A DNA stretch of 64,000 nucleotides from Acinetobacter bereziniae LMG 1003 = CIP 70.12 (GTDB lineage: Bacteria > Pseudomonadota > Gammaproteobacteria > Pseudomonadales > Moraxellaceae): positions 165,584 through 229,583 of the forward strand of contig NZ_KB849755.1 in assembly GCF_000368925.1 (NCBI RefSeq), written 5' to 3'. The translations under genes were made by a program, and so were the position numbers. Below, piece by piece: positions 1-9,085 of the stretch; positions within the stretch are counted from its first letter, which is position 1, and each line of letters starts with the position of its first letter. The notes under the pieces were generated by a model, which did not search any database, was not told the DNA's origin, and was given only the letters and a program-made list of their open reading frames with translations.

Positions 1-1
1 G

Positions 2-1450
2 CTGTCTGCAATCATCCAACAACATATCAGCGATTTATTCCCAGGAATGACTGCAACGGGCTGTTACCAATTTCGCGTGACACGGAATGCTGATTTGACA
101 CTCGCAGAAGATGTTGATGACCTCGCTGTTGCTTTGAAAGACGAGTTATCCTCACGGCGTTTTGGTCGTGCGGTTCGATTAGAAATTGCTGACAATTGTC
201 CTCATTCAATCAATCATTATCTTTTAGAACAGTTTGATCTTGATCCACAACACCTATATCAAGTGAATGGTCCTGTTAATTTGACCCGATTAATCACCAA
301 CTTTGATATTCCTGAATTACGTTTTAAACCTTATCAAGCTGTTATTCCTAAAGCACTTCGAAATTCGAATAAAATCTTTGAAGTACTGACTAAGCAAGAT
401 GTACTTTTACACCATCCATTTGATTCATTTAAACCCGTCATTAACTTATTGCGTGAATCGGCACAAGATCCAAACGTACTTGCCATCAAGCAAACCTTGT
501 ATCGTAGTGGACCCGATTCAGAAATTGTACAAGTGTTGGCAGAAGCTGCTCGCAATGGCAAAGAAGTTACGGCCATCATTGAATTGCGTGCACGCTTTGA
601 TGAAGAATCCAATATTACAGTAGCTAATATTTTGCAAGAAGCTGGTGCAGTTGTGGTTTATGGAATTGTTGGCTACAAAACCCACGCCAAAATGATTTTG
701 ATTGTACGGCGAGAAGCTGGGAAACTAAAACGTTATGTTCATCTTGGCACGGGAAACTATCATGCTGGAAATGCGCGTATGTACACCGATTACGGTTTAC
801 TCACGACACATGAAGAAATCTGTGAGGACGTTCATAAAATCTTCCAAGAACTAACTGGTATGGGGAAACTGTTAAAGCTGAAAAAATTATTTCATGCACC
901 CTTCACCTTACATGCACAGCTTTTGCATTTGATTGAACAAGAAACAGCACATGCCAAAGTAGGTAAAAAAGCCAGAATTATCATTAAAGTAAATGCTTTA
1001 ACTGAACCAAAACTCATCTCAGCATTGTATACAGCCTCTCAAACTGGTGTTCAGATAGATTTGATCATACGTTCAATCTGCTGTTTAAGACCGCAAATAC
1101 AAGGGCTTTCCGAAAATATTCGCGTGCGTTCGATTGTAGGACGCTACCTGGAACACACCCGAGTTTATTATTTCTATAACGATGGTCAGGATGAGTTGTA
1201 TTGTGCCAGTGCAGACTGGATGGGCAGAAATCTGTTTTCACGTGTTGAAACCTGCTTCCCAATCGAAGATAAAAAACTTAAAAAGCAAATCATTGACTAT
1301 GGTTTACTCAGCTATCTAAAAGACAATGTTCGCGCTTGGGAATTAGATGCAAATGATCAATGGCATGCAATAAACCCAAAAGCTGCAGAAGAAGTACATA
1401 TTGCACAACAAGTGTTAATGCAACAACGTACACTTCCAACCACAGCTTAA
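2..1450 (+). CDS. ppk: Polyphosphate kinase 1, 3' part (5' end outside window)
   Basis: PPK1 reversibly transfers the gamma phosphate of ATP to polyphosphate. The reading frame is open to the left edge of the window (from base 2), so the ATG at 47 is internal; about 482 C-terminal residues of a protein usually near 690 are present. The fragment covers the two phospholipase-D-like catalytic domains. The sequence GYKTHAKM carries the histidine that is autophosphorylated in the family (codon at 683), and LEHTRVYYF carries the second conserved histidine (codon at 1154). The family sequence around RARFDEESNI is also clear. A hairpin terminator follows 40 bp after the stop. The frame is intact. Confidence 0.95.
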   Translation: MSAIIQQHISDLFPGMTATGCYQFRVTRNADLTLAEDVDDLAVALKDELSSRRFGRAVRLEIADNCPHSINHYLLEQFDLDPQHLYQVNGPVNLTRLITNFDIPELRFKPYQAVIPKALRNSNKIFEVLTKQDVLLHHPFDSFKPVINLLRESAQDPNVLAIKQTLYRSGPDSEIVQVLAEAARNGKEVTAIIELRARFDEESNITVANILQEAGAVVVYGIVGYKTHAKMILIVRREAGKLKRYVHLGTGNYHAGNARMYTDYGLLTTHEEICEDVHKIFQELTGMGKLLKLKKLFHAPFTLHAQLLHLIEQETAHAKVGKKARIIIKVNALTEPKLISALYTASQTGVQIDLIIRSICCLRPQIQGLSENIRVRSIVGRYLEHTRVYYFYNDGQDELYCASADWMGRNLFSRVETCFPIEDKKLKKQIIDYGLLSYLKDNVRAWELDANDQWHAINPKAAEEVHIAQQVLMQQRTLPTTA

Positions 1451-1490
1451 ACAACAATTACATCACTTAGCAAAATCATATGTATTCTCC

Positions 1491-1526
1491 AGCCTTTCTT
1501 TTATCTTTTAGAAGAAAGGCTATTTT
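1491..1526 (+). terminator. Rho-independent terminator of ppk
   Basis: Perfect 10-bp arms AGCCTTTCTT / AAGAAAGGCT (1491-1500 and 1512-1521) enclose an 11-nt loop and are followed by a short T-rich stretch. It lies 40 bp after the ppk stop. Confidence 0.7.
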
Positions 1527-1596
1527 GATTAACTCAGATGAAGTGCTGATCATGTACCACAAAGTGCATTCAATATTTGTGTATTTTTAACTGTGT

Positions 1597-2826
1597 TTAA
1601 AGACCGATTCCATCAATAATGCCCTGTTGTTTAAATGCTTGTAATTCATTATCAGTATAGAGTTGCTCTAGAATCTCTTTTGTATGCTCTCCCAAACGTG
1701 GGGGAGCATTGCGATATTGAATCGGTGTTCCTGACATTTTGATCGGTGAACCAATCATTTTAAAGTCAGTATTATCCACATGTGGAATATTGACAACCAT
1801 GTTACGAGATTGGATTTGCGGCTCTTGTAAAGCATCCGCAACAGAATTAATCACACCTACAGGCACTTTGACAGCATGAATGGCATCCACCCAATGTCTA
1901 GCATCATGCGTCAAGAAATATTCAGACAAAATCGCTATTAATTCATGCCGATATTTCACCCGATCTTGATTACGAAGGTAATTTGAATTATCCAATAATT
2001 CAGGTTTGCCTATCGCAATACACAAATCTTTAAATTGCTTGTCATTTCCACAGGCAATAATAAATTCTTTGTCTCGCGCTTTAAAAGTTTGATATGGCAC
2101 GATATTAGGATGACTATTGCCCATCCGTTTAGGTGTACAACCTGAACTTAAATAATTCATTCCTTGATTCGCCAAACCAGCAACCTGTACATCGAGTAGT
2201 GCTAAATCAATGTACTGACCTACTCCTGTTTGCTGGCGAGCAATAATCGCAGCTTGAATCGCAATGGTTGCATATAAACCCGTTTGAATATCCACAACCG
2301 CCACACCGACTTTTTGTGAACTTGCGCCCAACTGACCTTCTTGTTCTCCCGTGATACTCATCAATCCTGACATGCCTTGGATGATAAAATCATAGCCTGG
2401 CTCTTCAGCACGTGGTCCATCTTGACCAAAGCCTGTAATTGAGCAGTAAATTAGCTTTGGATTAATCTGGCTCAAGGTTGCGTAATCCAAACCATATTTT
2501 TTTAATGATCCGGCTTTAAAATTTTCGATGACCACATCCGCGGTTTGAGCAATATGTTGTACCAGTTTTTGACCTTCTACAGTTGCAATATCAATGGCAA
2601 CAGAAGATTTATTACGATTTGCAGATTGGTAATAACCTGACTCCCGAGTAGTTTGACCATGTTGATTCAGCATCCAAGGTGGTCCCCACATACGGGTATC
2701 ATCTCCCACTTTAGGGCGTTCGATTTTAATGACTTCTGCACCTAAGTCTGCCAACACTTGCCCACACCACGGACCTGCAAGTACTCTACTGAGATCTAAA
2801 ACTCGAATTCCTTTTAATGCACTCAT
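1597..2826 (-). CDS. CaiB/BaiF family III CoA-transferase, probably succinyl-CoA:glutarate CoA-transferase
   Basis: 409 aa, normal for family III CoA-transferases. The N-terminal Rossmann-like region (VLDLSRVLAGPWCGQVLADLGAE, residues 9-31) and the segment with the probable catalytic aspartate (VAVVDIQTG, Asp179) are both visible. These enzymes move CoA between carboxylic acids through an aspartyl-CoA thioester intermediate. The specificity is inferred: the gene lies two genes from a glutaryl-CoA dehydrogenase and its LysR regulator, and in pseudomonads and relatives a family III transferase next to gcdH activates glutarate with succinyl-CoA. ATG at 2826 has GAGG 8 bp upstream. It lies 121 bp downstream of the MFS gene and could be co-transcribed with it. 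Confidence 0.85.
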   Translation of the reverse strand: MSALKGIRVLDLSRVLAGPWCGQVLADLGAEVIKIERPKVGDDTRMWGPPWMLNQHGQTTRESGYYQSANRNKSSVAIDIATVEGQKLVQHIAQTADVVIENFKAGSLKKYGLDYATLSQINPKLIYCSITGFGQDGPRAEEPGYDFIIQGMSGLMSITGEQEGQLGASSQKVGVAVVDIQTGLYATIAIQAAIIARQQTGVGQYIDLALLDVQVAGLANQGMNYLSSGCTPKRMGNSHPNIVPYQTFKARDKEFIIACGNDKQFKDLCIAIGKPELLDNSNYLRNQDRVKYRHELIAILSEYFLTHDARHWVDAIHAVKVPVGVINSVADALQEPQIQSRNMVVNIPHVDNTDFKMIGSPIKMSGTPIQYRNAPPRLGEHTKEILEQLYTDNELQAFKQQGIIDGIGL

Positions 2827-2947
2827 TTATTTTGCCTCTATTCGAGGAGTGATGAACACTCCCTCAAACTCATGATTGAATCGGATTTACAAACAATTCG
2901 TTATATTTACGATATGCCATAAGCGCTTAATATGCTTAGATCAATAA

Positions 2948-4264
2948 CTATTGTTGTTGTGGATCATATTGACGGTCTTTAATAAATAATCCAGGAAGTA
3001 CGCCTGCGACAAAATATGCAGCCCCCATAACAATAAAGGCAGTCATAAAAGTCCCTCCTGAGGCTAAAAATCCGATGGTTGCTGGCGCAATTGCAGCACC
3101 AACACGTCCAATGTTATATGCACCACCAATTGCTGTACCTCGAACGTCAGTCGAGAATGATTCTGCCATATAGGTTGCATTCACACCGTAAGGAATTCCA
3201 TACAGGAAGCCAAACGTGACCAATAAATACAAAATGTTGTCTGGTGTATTAAAGAAAATAATGACTGGAAGGAAAATCGCACTGGCAAGCGTACCAAATA
3301 CGAATACTGCTCGACGATTAAATTTATCTGCGAGATAACCTGCCAATATTTTACCTAGAATCATCGCTGTATATGAACCTACCATATAGCTGGTTAGATT
3401 TTTAAAATTCATATGCACTTCAGTTTCAAGATAGCTTGGCATCCAGTTATTGATACCGTAATAACCAAATTGTAAAAAGAATGCCGTCGTCATCCATAGT
3501 AAAAACATTTTACGATGTTTAAAGTTGGCAAAAATCTGCTTGTAGATGCTGCCACTTTTTGGTTTTTCTCGAATTACAACTTCAGGCGTCTTTTTCGTTT
3601 GCATTTGATCAATTTTGGTCAACTGCCAAGATTTTGGTTCTGGAACAAATCGTTGTAAGAAAATATTGATAAACGCAGGAATGACCGTAATGAAAAATAA
3701 TACCCGCCAACCATGTTCAGGAATAATCGCACCCGCCAAAAGTGTTGCTACAATGTAGCCTACTGTTTGCCCAGTCTGTAATGTACCCAATACAGTTGTG
3801 CGATAAGTAGTAGGCACATACTCAGCCATTAAGGTATTACATGCCATATATAACGCACCGATTCCTAATGCACCAATAAAACGCAATGCCATAAATTGCT
3901 CAAAGCTTTGCGTAAAACCCAATAGACATGTTGCTACGGAAAAGAAGGTCACCGAATTTGCAATGGTGCGCACCCGACCAAACTTATCACAAGACCACCC
4001 TCCTAAGATTCCACCAATCCCCATTCCTGCTAATGATGCACTCCCTAGAGCACCCGCTTGAAAAGTAGATAATGCAAACTCACCCTTTAAACTGGTTAAA
4101 CTATAGGACAACAACATAATATCTACGCCATCAACCACCATGGCAAAATATGCAAATAACAATGCCCATTTCCATGTGTTGGGTCCTATTTTTTCATAAG
4201 TCCCAATATTCGAAGGCATTGTGCCTTTTGCTGTAATCGCAACAGATTGAACCACATTGTTCAT
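2948..4264 (-). CDS. MFS transporter, aromatic/organic acid:H+ symporter type
   Basis: 438 aa with about 12 hydrophobic segments split by a central cytoplasmic loop (around residues 205-245, rich in K, Q and E). The loop-2 signature of the family is recognisable as GGWSCDKFGRVRT. The overall form resembles the AAHS group (PcaK/BenK-like) of inner-membrane carriers that import aromatic or dicarboxylic acids with protons. Position between the glutaryl-CoA dehydrogenase and the CoA-transferase suggests it imports glutarate or a related acid; this substrate is an inference. ATG at 4264 is preceded by AAGGA. Confidence 0.8.
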   Translation of the reverse strand: MNNVVQSVAITAKGTMPSNIGTYEKIGPNTWKWALLFAYFAMVVDGVDIMLLSYSLTSLKGEFALSTFQAGALGSASLAGMGIGGILGGWSCDKFGRVRTIANSVTFFSVATCLLGFTQSFEQFMALRFIGALGIGALYMACNTLMAEYVPTTYRTTVLGTLQTGQTVGYIVATLLAGAIIPEHGWRVLFFITVIPAFINIFLQRFVPEPKSWQLTKIDQMQTKKTPEVVIREKPKSGSIYKQIFANFKHRKMFLLWMTTAFFLQFGYYGINNWMPSYLETEVHMNFKNLTSYMVGSYTAMILGKILAGYLADKFNRRAVFVFGTLASAIFLPVIIFFNTPDNILYLLVTFGFLYGIPYGVNATYMAESFSTDVRGTAIGGAYNIGRVGAAIAPATIGFLASGGTFMTAFIVMGAAYFVAGVLPGLFIKDRQYDPQQQ

Positions 4265-4464
4265 TTTTCCTTTACCTCATTTTCCCAAATGAGTCATCGC
4301 TTATCTTTCATCTTTACTCTATTGCTTTCTTTATTATTTTTATTGAGTACCATCTAGGAGTGAAGTTAGGGTATTTAAGTAGAATAGTTAAAGATAATGA
4401 GATATTTTCACGATGAATCCTTCTATCGTTTATATGTTTACCTTATTTTTGTGAAATTTAAGGT

Positions 4465-4500
4465 AAAAAAAGCCTCAAGGGATGCTGATTCAACATCCCT
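4465..4500 (-). terminator. Rho-independent terminator of gcdH
   Basis: On the minus strand, arms AGGGATG / CATCCCT (4478-4484 and 4494-4500) are followed after a few bases by a run of seven T (4465-4471). It lies 18 bp past the gcdH stop and separates gcdH from the MFS gene. Confidence 0.75.
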
Positions 4501-4517
4501 GTTTTAAAACTTATAAA

Positions 4518-5741
4518 TTAATTAGAAAAAGCAGCGATACCCGTTTGTGCGCGTCCAAGAATCAAGGCGTGGACATCATGTGTACCTTCATAGGTATTAA
4601 CCACTTCAAGATTGACTAGATGGCGAGCAACCCCAAATTCATCACTGATGCCATTTCCGCCCATCATGTCTCGAGCAACACGAGCAATATCTAAGGCTTT
4701 ACCGCAGTTATTACGTTTAATTAAGGAAGTTCCTTCCACCGAAGCAATTCCCTCATCTTTCATACGTCCAAAGCGCAAAGCAATTTGTAAACCTAGTGCA
4801 ATTTCGGTTTGCATATCTGCCAACTTCTTTTGCACCAATTGGTTTGCTGCCAAAGGACGACCAAACTGTTTGCGATCCATTGTATATTGATGAGCAGTAT
4901 GCCAACAGAACTCAGCAGCGCCCATTGCACCCCATGCTATTCCATAACGAGCGCTGTTTAAGCAAGTAAAAGGACCTCTTAAACCACGAATTTCAGGAAA
5001 TGCATTTTCTTCAGGAACAAAAACATTGTCCATGACAATTTCGCCAGTAATCGAGGCACGCAAACCCACCTTGCCATGAATTGCAGGTGCTGAAAGTCCT
5101 TCCCAACCTTTTTCTAAAATAAAGCCCCGAATCTCACCGACATGACCTTCCGCTGAAACTTCCTTTGCCCAAACCACAAATATATCTGCAATTGGACTAT
5201 TGGTAATCCACATTTTCGCACCCGTCAGACGATAACCACCTGCAACTTTTTTTGCCCGTGTAATCATACTTCCAGGGTCAGATCCATGATCAGGTTCGGT
5301 TAAACCAAAACAGCCAATAAACTCACCAGATGCCAGTTTTGGTAAATATTTCTGCTTCTGTTGTTCTGAGCCAAATTCATTAATAGGTACCATCACCAAT
5401 GAACTTTGTACACTCGCCATTGAACGATAGCCCGAATCCACTCGCTCGATTTCACGTGCAATCAGACCATAGCTCACATAATTAAGCCCTGCACCGCCAT
5501 ATTGCTCAGGAATTGTAGGTCCTAATAACCCCAATTCCCCCATTTCACGAAAAATTGAAATATCTGTCTGTTCATGGCGAAACTGCTCAAGCACTCTAGA
5601 CATCAATTTATCTTGTGAATAGGCATAGGCAGCATCACGGATCATACGCTCTTCTTCAGTGAGTTGCTGTTCCAATAAAAAGGGATCTTGCCAATTAAAC
5701 TGTACACGTGGTTTTTTTGCTGAATTGACCATTTGATTCAT
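4518..5741 (-). CDS. gcdH: Glutaryl-CoA dehydrogenase
   Basis: 407 aa flavoprotein of the acyl-CoA dehydrogenase family. It oxidises and decarboxylates glutaryl-CoA to crotonyl-CoA in lysine, tryptophan and glutarate degradation, passing electrons to ETF. The FAD/substrate signature GLTEPDHGSDPGSM (from residue 146) and the C-terminal TYEGTHDVHALILGR with the probable catalytic base Glu385 match the GCDH subfamily rather than straight-chain acyl-CoA dehydrogenases. ATG at 5741 has AGAGGAT upstream. It is divergent from the LysR gene at 6050, which is the usual gcdH/gcdR arrangement, and is followed by its own terminator. Confidence 0.93.
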   Translation of the reverse strand: MNQMVNSAKKPRVQFNWQDPFLLEQQLTEEERMIRDAAYAYSQDKLMSRVLEQFRHEQTDISIFREMGELGLLGPTIPEQYGGAGLNYVSYGLIAREIERVDSGYRSMASVQSSLVMVPINEFGSEQQKQKYLPKLASGEFIGCFGLTEPDHGSDPGSMITRAKKVAGGYRLTGAKMWITNSPIADIFVVWAKEVSAEGHVGEIRGFILEKGWEGLSAPAIHGKVGLRASITGEIVMDNVFVPEENAFPEIRGLRGPFTCLNSARYGIAWGAMGAAEFCWHTAHQYTMDRKQFGRPLAANQLVQKKLADMQTEIALGLQIALRFGRMKDEGIASVEGTSLIKRNNCGKALDIARVARDMMGGNGISDEFGVARHLVNLEVVNTYEGTHDVHALILGRAQTGIAAFSN

Positions 5742-6049
5742 CGCATCCTCTGCTTGATGTATTTTGTGTTCTTGCCCTTGATGTTATGTGTGAAAAATCA
5801 TTCTTTCAAACGATAAATTCTCATTCAGATATTCCATTTACGCATATCTTATGTTCTTATAAATCTAAGGATAAATCATATTTTATTGTTGAAATAATCC
5901 ATACAACTGCTCATCTTGCTGTATTTTTATAGGCTTTTTAAAAATATTAAAAATTATGGAACTATTGTTGATGATTTATTTTTGCTAAAACGACATCCGT
6001 AGATGTTCAGTCTGACTTCGAAATAAACCAAGCTATTCAAGGAAAGAAT
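5742..6049. promoter_or_regulatory. Divergent promoter region between gcdH and its LysR regulator
   Basis: 308 bp, AT-rich, no ORF of note. It must hold the promoters of gcdH (leftward) and the LysR gene (rightward), and probably the LysR binding site. I do not see a convincing T-N11-A palindrome, so no operator is placed. The only firm element is the AAGGAAAG ribosome binding site just before the ATG at 6050. Confidence 0.5.
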
Positions 6050-7003
6050 ATGCGTAGAATGATTCCCTCATTACAATCTTTAATTTGTTTTGAAGCTGCT
6101 GCGAAACATTTGAGTTATACCTTTGCTGCACAAGAATTGCATCTCACACAAAGCGCAATCTCTCGTCAAGTCCAGCAATTAGAAGATTTTTTGGGACTAC
6201 ATTTATTCAATCGAACTCGACATGGCGTTGAACTGACCCAAGCAGGTGAACACTATTATAAAAATATAAAATCTCATTTATTGGGTATTGAACAAAGTAC
6301 GCTTGATTTAATCAGTCATAAAGGTTTAGGCGGTACATTAAAGCTTGGTGTGGTTCCGACATTTGCTACACGTTGGTTATTGCCCAGACTTTATAAGTTC
6401 AATGCAGTCTATCCAGAAATCACCATTCACCTTGAAACCAGCACCAAACCCTTTTTATTCAGTGAACATATTTTTGATGCCGCCATTTATACGGGAACAC
6501 CCGAACAAATCGAAAATTGGCCTGGTGCAAAAATTCATTTTTTAATGAATGAAGATGTGGTACCTGTCTGTTCAGCTGATTTAATTTTTAAGTATTTCCC
6601 CGAATTAAAAGCACCTTCAGGACATTTAAGTCGTAGCTTGACTGCGGAAGAAATAGCAACTTTACCTTTACTACAACAAACCACACGCCCCTATATTTGG
6701 AAAGAATGGTTTGAAGTGAATGGCTATGAACATCCCTTTGCCTTAGAGGGACAAAGGCATGAATTGTTTTCAATGCTTGCTGTAGCAGCTACACATCATA
6801 TGGGTGTTGCACTTATTCCACAGAAATTGCTGGAAAAAGAACTACGCTCAGGTGATTTAGTGATTGCCTCTGATATTAAACTCAAAGGCTCACGTGCCTA
6901 TTACTTTGTCTATGCAGAACAACAACAATCGCCATTGATTGCGAAATTTGTTGAGTGGCTGCTTGATGAAGTAGAAATCTCCCAACATACATTTATGAAA
7001 TAA
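6050..7003 (+). CDS. LysR-type transcriptional regulator, probable regulator of glutaryl-CoA dehydrogenase
   Basis: 317 aa, LysR length. The N-terminal winged HTH is clear (SLICFEAAAKH, then LHLTQSAISRQVQQLEDFLG, residues about 8-50), followed by a type 2 periplasmic-binding-like effector domain. The N-terminus resembles the GcvA/GcdR subgroup, which begins with a similar SLxxFEAAAR motif. AAGGAAAG sits 4 bp before the ATG and fixes the start. Divergent orientation to gcdH supports control of glutarate/glutaryl-CoA breakdown. The effector is inferred, not shown. Confidence 0.85.
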   Translation: MRRMIPSLQSLICFEAAAKHLSYTFAAQELHLTQSAISRQVQQLEDFLGLHLFNRTRHGVELTQAGEHYYKNIKSHLLGIEQSTLDLISHKGLGGTLKLGVVPTFATRWLLPRLYKFNAVYPEITIHLETSTKPFLFSEHIFDAAIYTGTPEQIENWPGAKIHFLMNEDVVPVCSADLIFKYFPELKAPSGHLSRSLTAEEIATLPLLQQTTRPYIWKEWFEVNGYEHPFALEGQRHELFSMLAVAATHHMGVALIPQKLLEKELRSGDLVIASDIKLKGSRAYYFVYAEQQQSPLIAKFVEWLLDEVEISQHTFMK

Positions 7004-7044
7004 TCAGCTCATATGGATCTATATCGAGTATTTTTAAATTAGAT

Positions 7045-7380
7045 TTAAGCACTAAAGCCGATATAGCGATAAATTTCTTGAGCACCGACGGCACCTAGGC
7101 TGGTTTTGAAAATGATATAATCTGCATAGGTACTTTGACTCAATTCATTGAAGATGTTAAGCCCTTGATCATCATGTTGATGAATTTCATCCACACTGCG
7201 TTGCATTGTCTGTTCAAACGCATCTGAGATATATTCAAAACCTAAATCCATCGCAATAAACAAAGTATGTTCACAAGGTTGAAGATATTGCTCTTCATTC
7301 CAATCAATAACTGGATGTCTGCAATGGGGGCATGTAACATTTTCTTGAGAATTTTCTAGAGTGATCAGTTGAAATGGCAT
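7045..7380 (-). CDS. Hypothetical protein with zinc-knuckle-like cysteines
   Basis: 111 aa from the ATG at 7380. A GTG at 7434 would add 18 hydrophobic residues but has no ribosome binding site, so I prefer the ATG. The protein has a CPHC pair near the N-terminus and CEH about 23 residues later, which could bind one zinc ion; the rest is acidic and without repeats. No family recognised. It is convergent with the LysR gene on its left and divergent from the HD-domain gene on its right, so it is probably a single-gene unit. Confidence 0.6.
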   Translation of the reverse strand: MPFQLITLENSQENVTCPHCRHPVIDWNEEQYLQPCEHTLFIAMDLGFEYISDAFEQTMQRSVDEIHQHDDQGLNIFNELSQSTYADYIIFKTSLGAVGAQEIYRYIGFSA

Positions 7381-7515
7381 ACGCTTTAGAACAAAATAAA
7401 ATTGTATTTTAAACCAGTTAGCAAAATTAAACACTGAATTTAGACGATGCTATCGCAGGTTCAAAATTACGGGTTAAAACCTTTTATAAATACAGAAAAG
7501 ATAGATAAGGATACT

Positions 7516-7944
7516 ATGTCAACGATTGAAAAAGCGATTGCTTTAGCAGCTCGTAAACACGCAGGTCAAAAAGATAAAGGACAACAACCCTACATTTTCC
7601 ATCCATTGAGATTAATGTTTAAAGTTAAAACTTCTGAACAGCAGATTGTGGCTGTATTGCATGATATTTTAGAAGACACTGATACAACTGTAGTCGATTT
7701 AATTTCCCTTGGTTTTAGTCAAGAAATTGTTGATGCCATCCTTGCCTTGACCAAAAAAGAAAATGAATCACGTATCGAAGCGGCTTATCGTGCTGTAAAA
7801 AATCCAATTGCAAGAATTGTCAAATTAGCTGATGTGGCAGACAATATGGATCTTTCTCGTATTCCGCATCCAACGACCAAAGATCTTTTAAGATTGGAAG
7901 AATATAAACAGGTTCAATTTATTCTGATGGCGGGTACGGCTTAA
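7516..7944 (+). CDS. HD-domain hydrolase, small alarmone hydrolase-like
   Basis: 142 aa. The start is placed at the ATG at 7516 because AAGGAT precedes it; an in-frame ATG at 7447 has no such site. The order of motifs, ARKHAGQ, then FHPLRL, then LHDILEDT (the His-Asp pair), then VKLADVADNMDL, is that of the RelA/SpoT hydrolase domain and the stand-alone MESH1-type enzymes that remove pyrophosphate from (p)ppGpp. At 142 residues it is shorter than typical MESH1 (about 180). No synthetase domain is present. Function as an alarmone hydrolase is a family inference. Confidence 0.75.
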   Translation: MSTIEKAIALAARKHAGQKDKGQQPYIFHPLRLMFKVKTSEQQIVAVLHDILEDTDTTVVDLISLGFSQEIVDAILALTKKENESRIEAAYRAVKNPIARIVKLADVADNMDLSRIPHPTTKDLLRLEEYKQVQFILMAGTA

Positions 7945-7978
7945 ACTCTTTGTTTTTTCACAATTTCACAATTGACTC

Positions 7979-8018
7979 AATGCAACAATTAAGGTTAAAA
8001 ATGCCAGATTGTTGCATT
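7979..8018. repeat. Inverted repeat directly upstream of a LysR gene
   Basis: Perfect 11-bp arms AATGCAACAAT (7979-7989) and ATTGTTGCATT (8008-8018) with an 18-nt spacer. The right arm ends one base before the possible ATG at 8020. There is no T-run, so it is unlikely to be a terminator. It could be an operator for the LysR protein or a hairpin that masks the start region of the message. Confidence 0.6.
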
Positions 8019-8031
8019 AATGGAATGGCTC

Positions 8032-8931
8032 ATGCTGACTGATTTGGATGATTTTTACTGTTTTGGTTTGGTGGTTGAACATGGCGGATTTAGTGCTGCT
8101 GAACGTGCGACCGATATTCCAAAGTCTAAGCTGAGTCGTCGAGTCTATAATCTTGAAGAAAAATTAGGCGTTCGTCTGATTCAGCGTAGTTCTCGTCATT
8201 TTGCTGTGACTGATATTGGTATGAACATATATCGACACGCTCAAGTCATGATGAATGCAGCTCAATCTGCACATGATTTGGTCGATCATCTCAGCGAACA
8301 ACCACGAGGACTGATTAAAGTCAGTGTACCCGTTACTGTTGCCCAAAGTGAATTATCCAAAATTTTACCTGCTTTCTTAAAAGCCTACCCTGAAATTAAA
8401 GTTCAACTGTTGGTCAGTAACCGCCGCGTCGATATTATCAATGAAGGCTTTGATCTTGCTTTGCGCGTACGTGCAAATTTAGATGATGACCCAAGTTTAG
8501 TATTAAGAAAATTTGGTAATATTGAGCAACATCTTCTTGCAAGCCAAGCCTACTTAAATGAATTTGGGATGCTAAAAAAACCAGAAGATTTAACTGAACA
8601 TCGTATTTTAAGTATGGTCGATGAACATTTGGATCAGCAAATGATTTTGCATGATGGTCAGAACCAACAGAAAAAAATTAAAGTCAATCCTGTTCTTATG
8701 GGCTCAGATTTGATGATGCTGGCAAAATTAGCCAGTCAAAACTGTGGGATTGCACTTCTTCCAGATACGATTGCCAATGATTTTGTTGCATCAGGTGAAT
8801 TGGTCCGTGTATTGCCAGATTGGAAAGCACCTCATGGTATTTTTCACGCAGTTTATCCTTCACGCCGTGGTTTACTCCCTGCTGTAAGGGTGTTTATTGA
8901 CTATTTGGTTGAACATCTTAGCAATCGTTAG
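8032..8931 (+). CDS. LysR-type transcriptional regulator
   Basis: 299 aa from the ATG at 8032, or 303 aa from the ATG at 8020; neither has a strong ribosome binding site (GGAATGG precedes 8032). The N-terminal HTH (FGLVVEHGGFSAAERATDI, then SKLSRRVYNLEEKLGVRLI) is followed by a substrate-binding domain with the INEGFDLALRVR segment typical of the CrgA/DsdC-like LysR subgroup. It is not divergent from a metabolic gene, so the target is not evident. A perfect inverted repeat lies just upstream. Confidence 0.85.
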   Translation: MLTDLDDFYCFGLVVEHGGFSAAERATDIPKSKLSRRVYNLEEKLGVRLIQRSSRHFAVTDIGMNIYRHAQVMMNAAQSAHDLVDHLSEQPRGLIKVSVPVTVAQSELSKILPAFLKAYPEIKVQLLVSNRRVDIINEGFDLALRVRANLDDDPSLVLRKFGNIEQHLLASQAYLNEFGMLKKPEDLTEHRILSMVDEHLDQQMILHDGQNQQKKIKVNPVLMGSDLMMLAKLASQNCGIALLPDTIANDFVASGELVRVLPDWKAPHGIFHAVYPSRRGLLPAVRVFIDYLVEHLSNR

Positions 8932-9085
8932 TTCGCATTTCACTCCTGTGTTGAAAATAAATGATCCACGGGGTCTGATCTAATAGGCAGAATAAATTAA
9001 GTAAGATGGGCTGTTATTTGGTGTCCATCTATAGCTATTTTTGATACCATCATCACTGCTTAATTCCAACGTTTTTCTGATTTAT

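Noticed and set aside
5446..5465. Another CACGTG core (parS-like) inside gcdH, and similar ones in ppk and rpsA
   Set aside because: They match only the CACGTG core and lack the flanking TTTC/GAAA symmetry.
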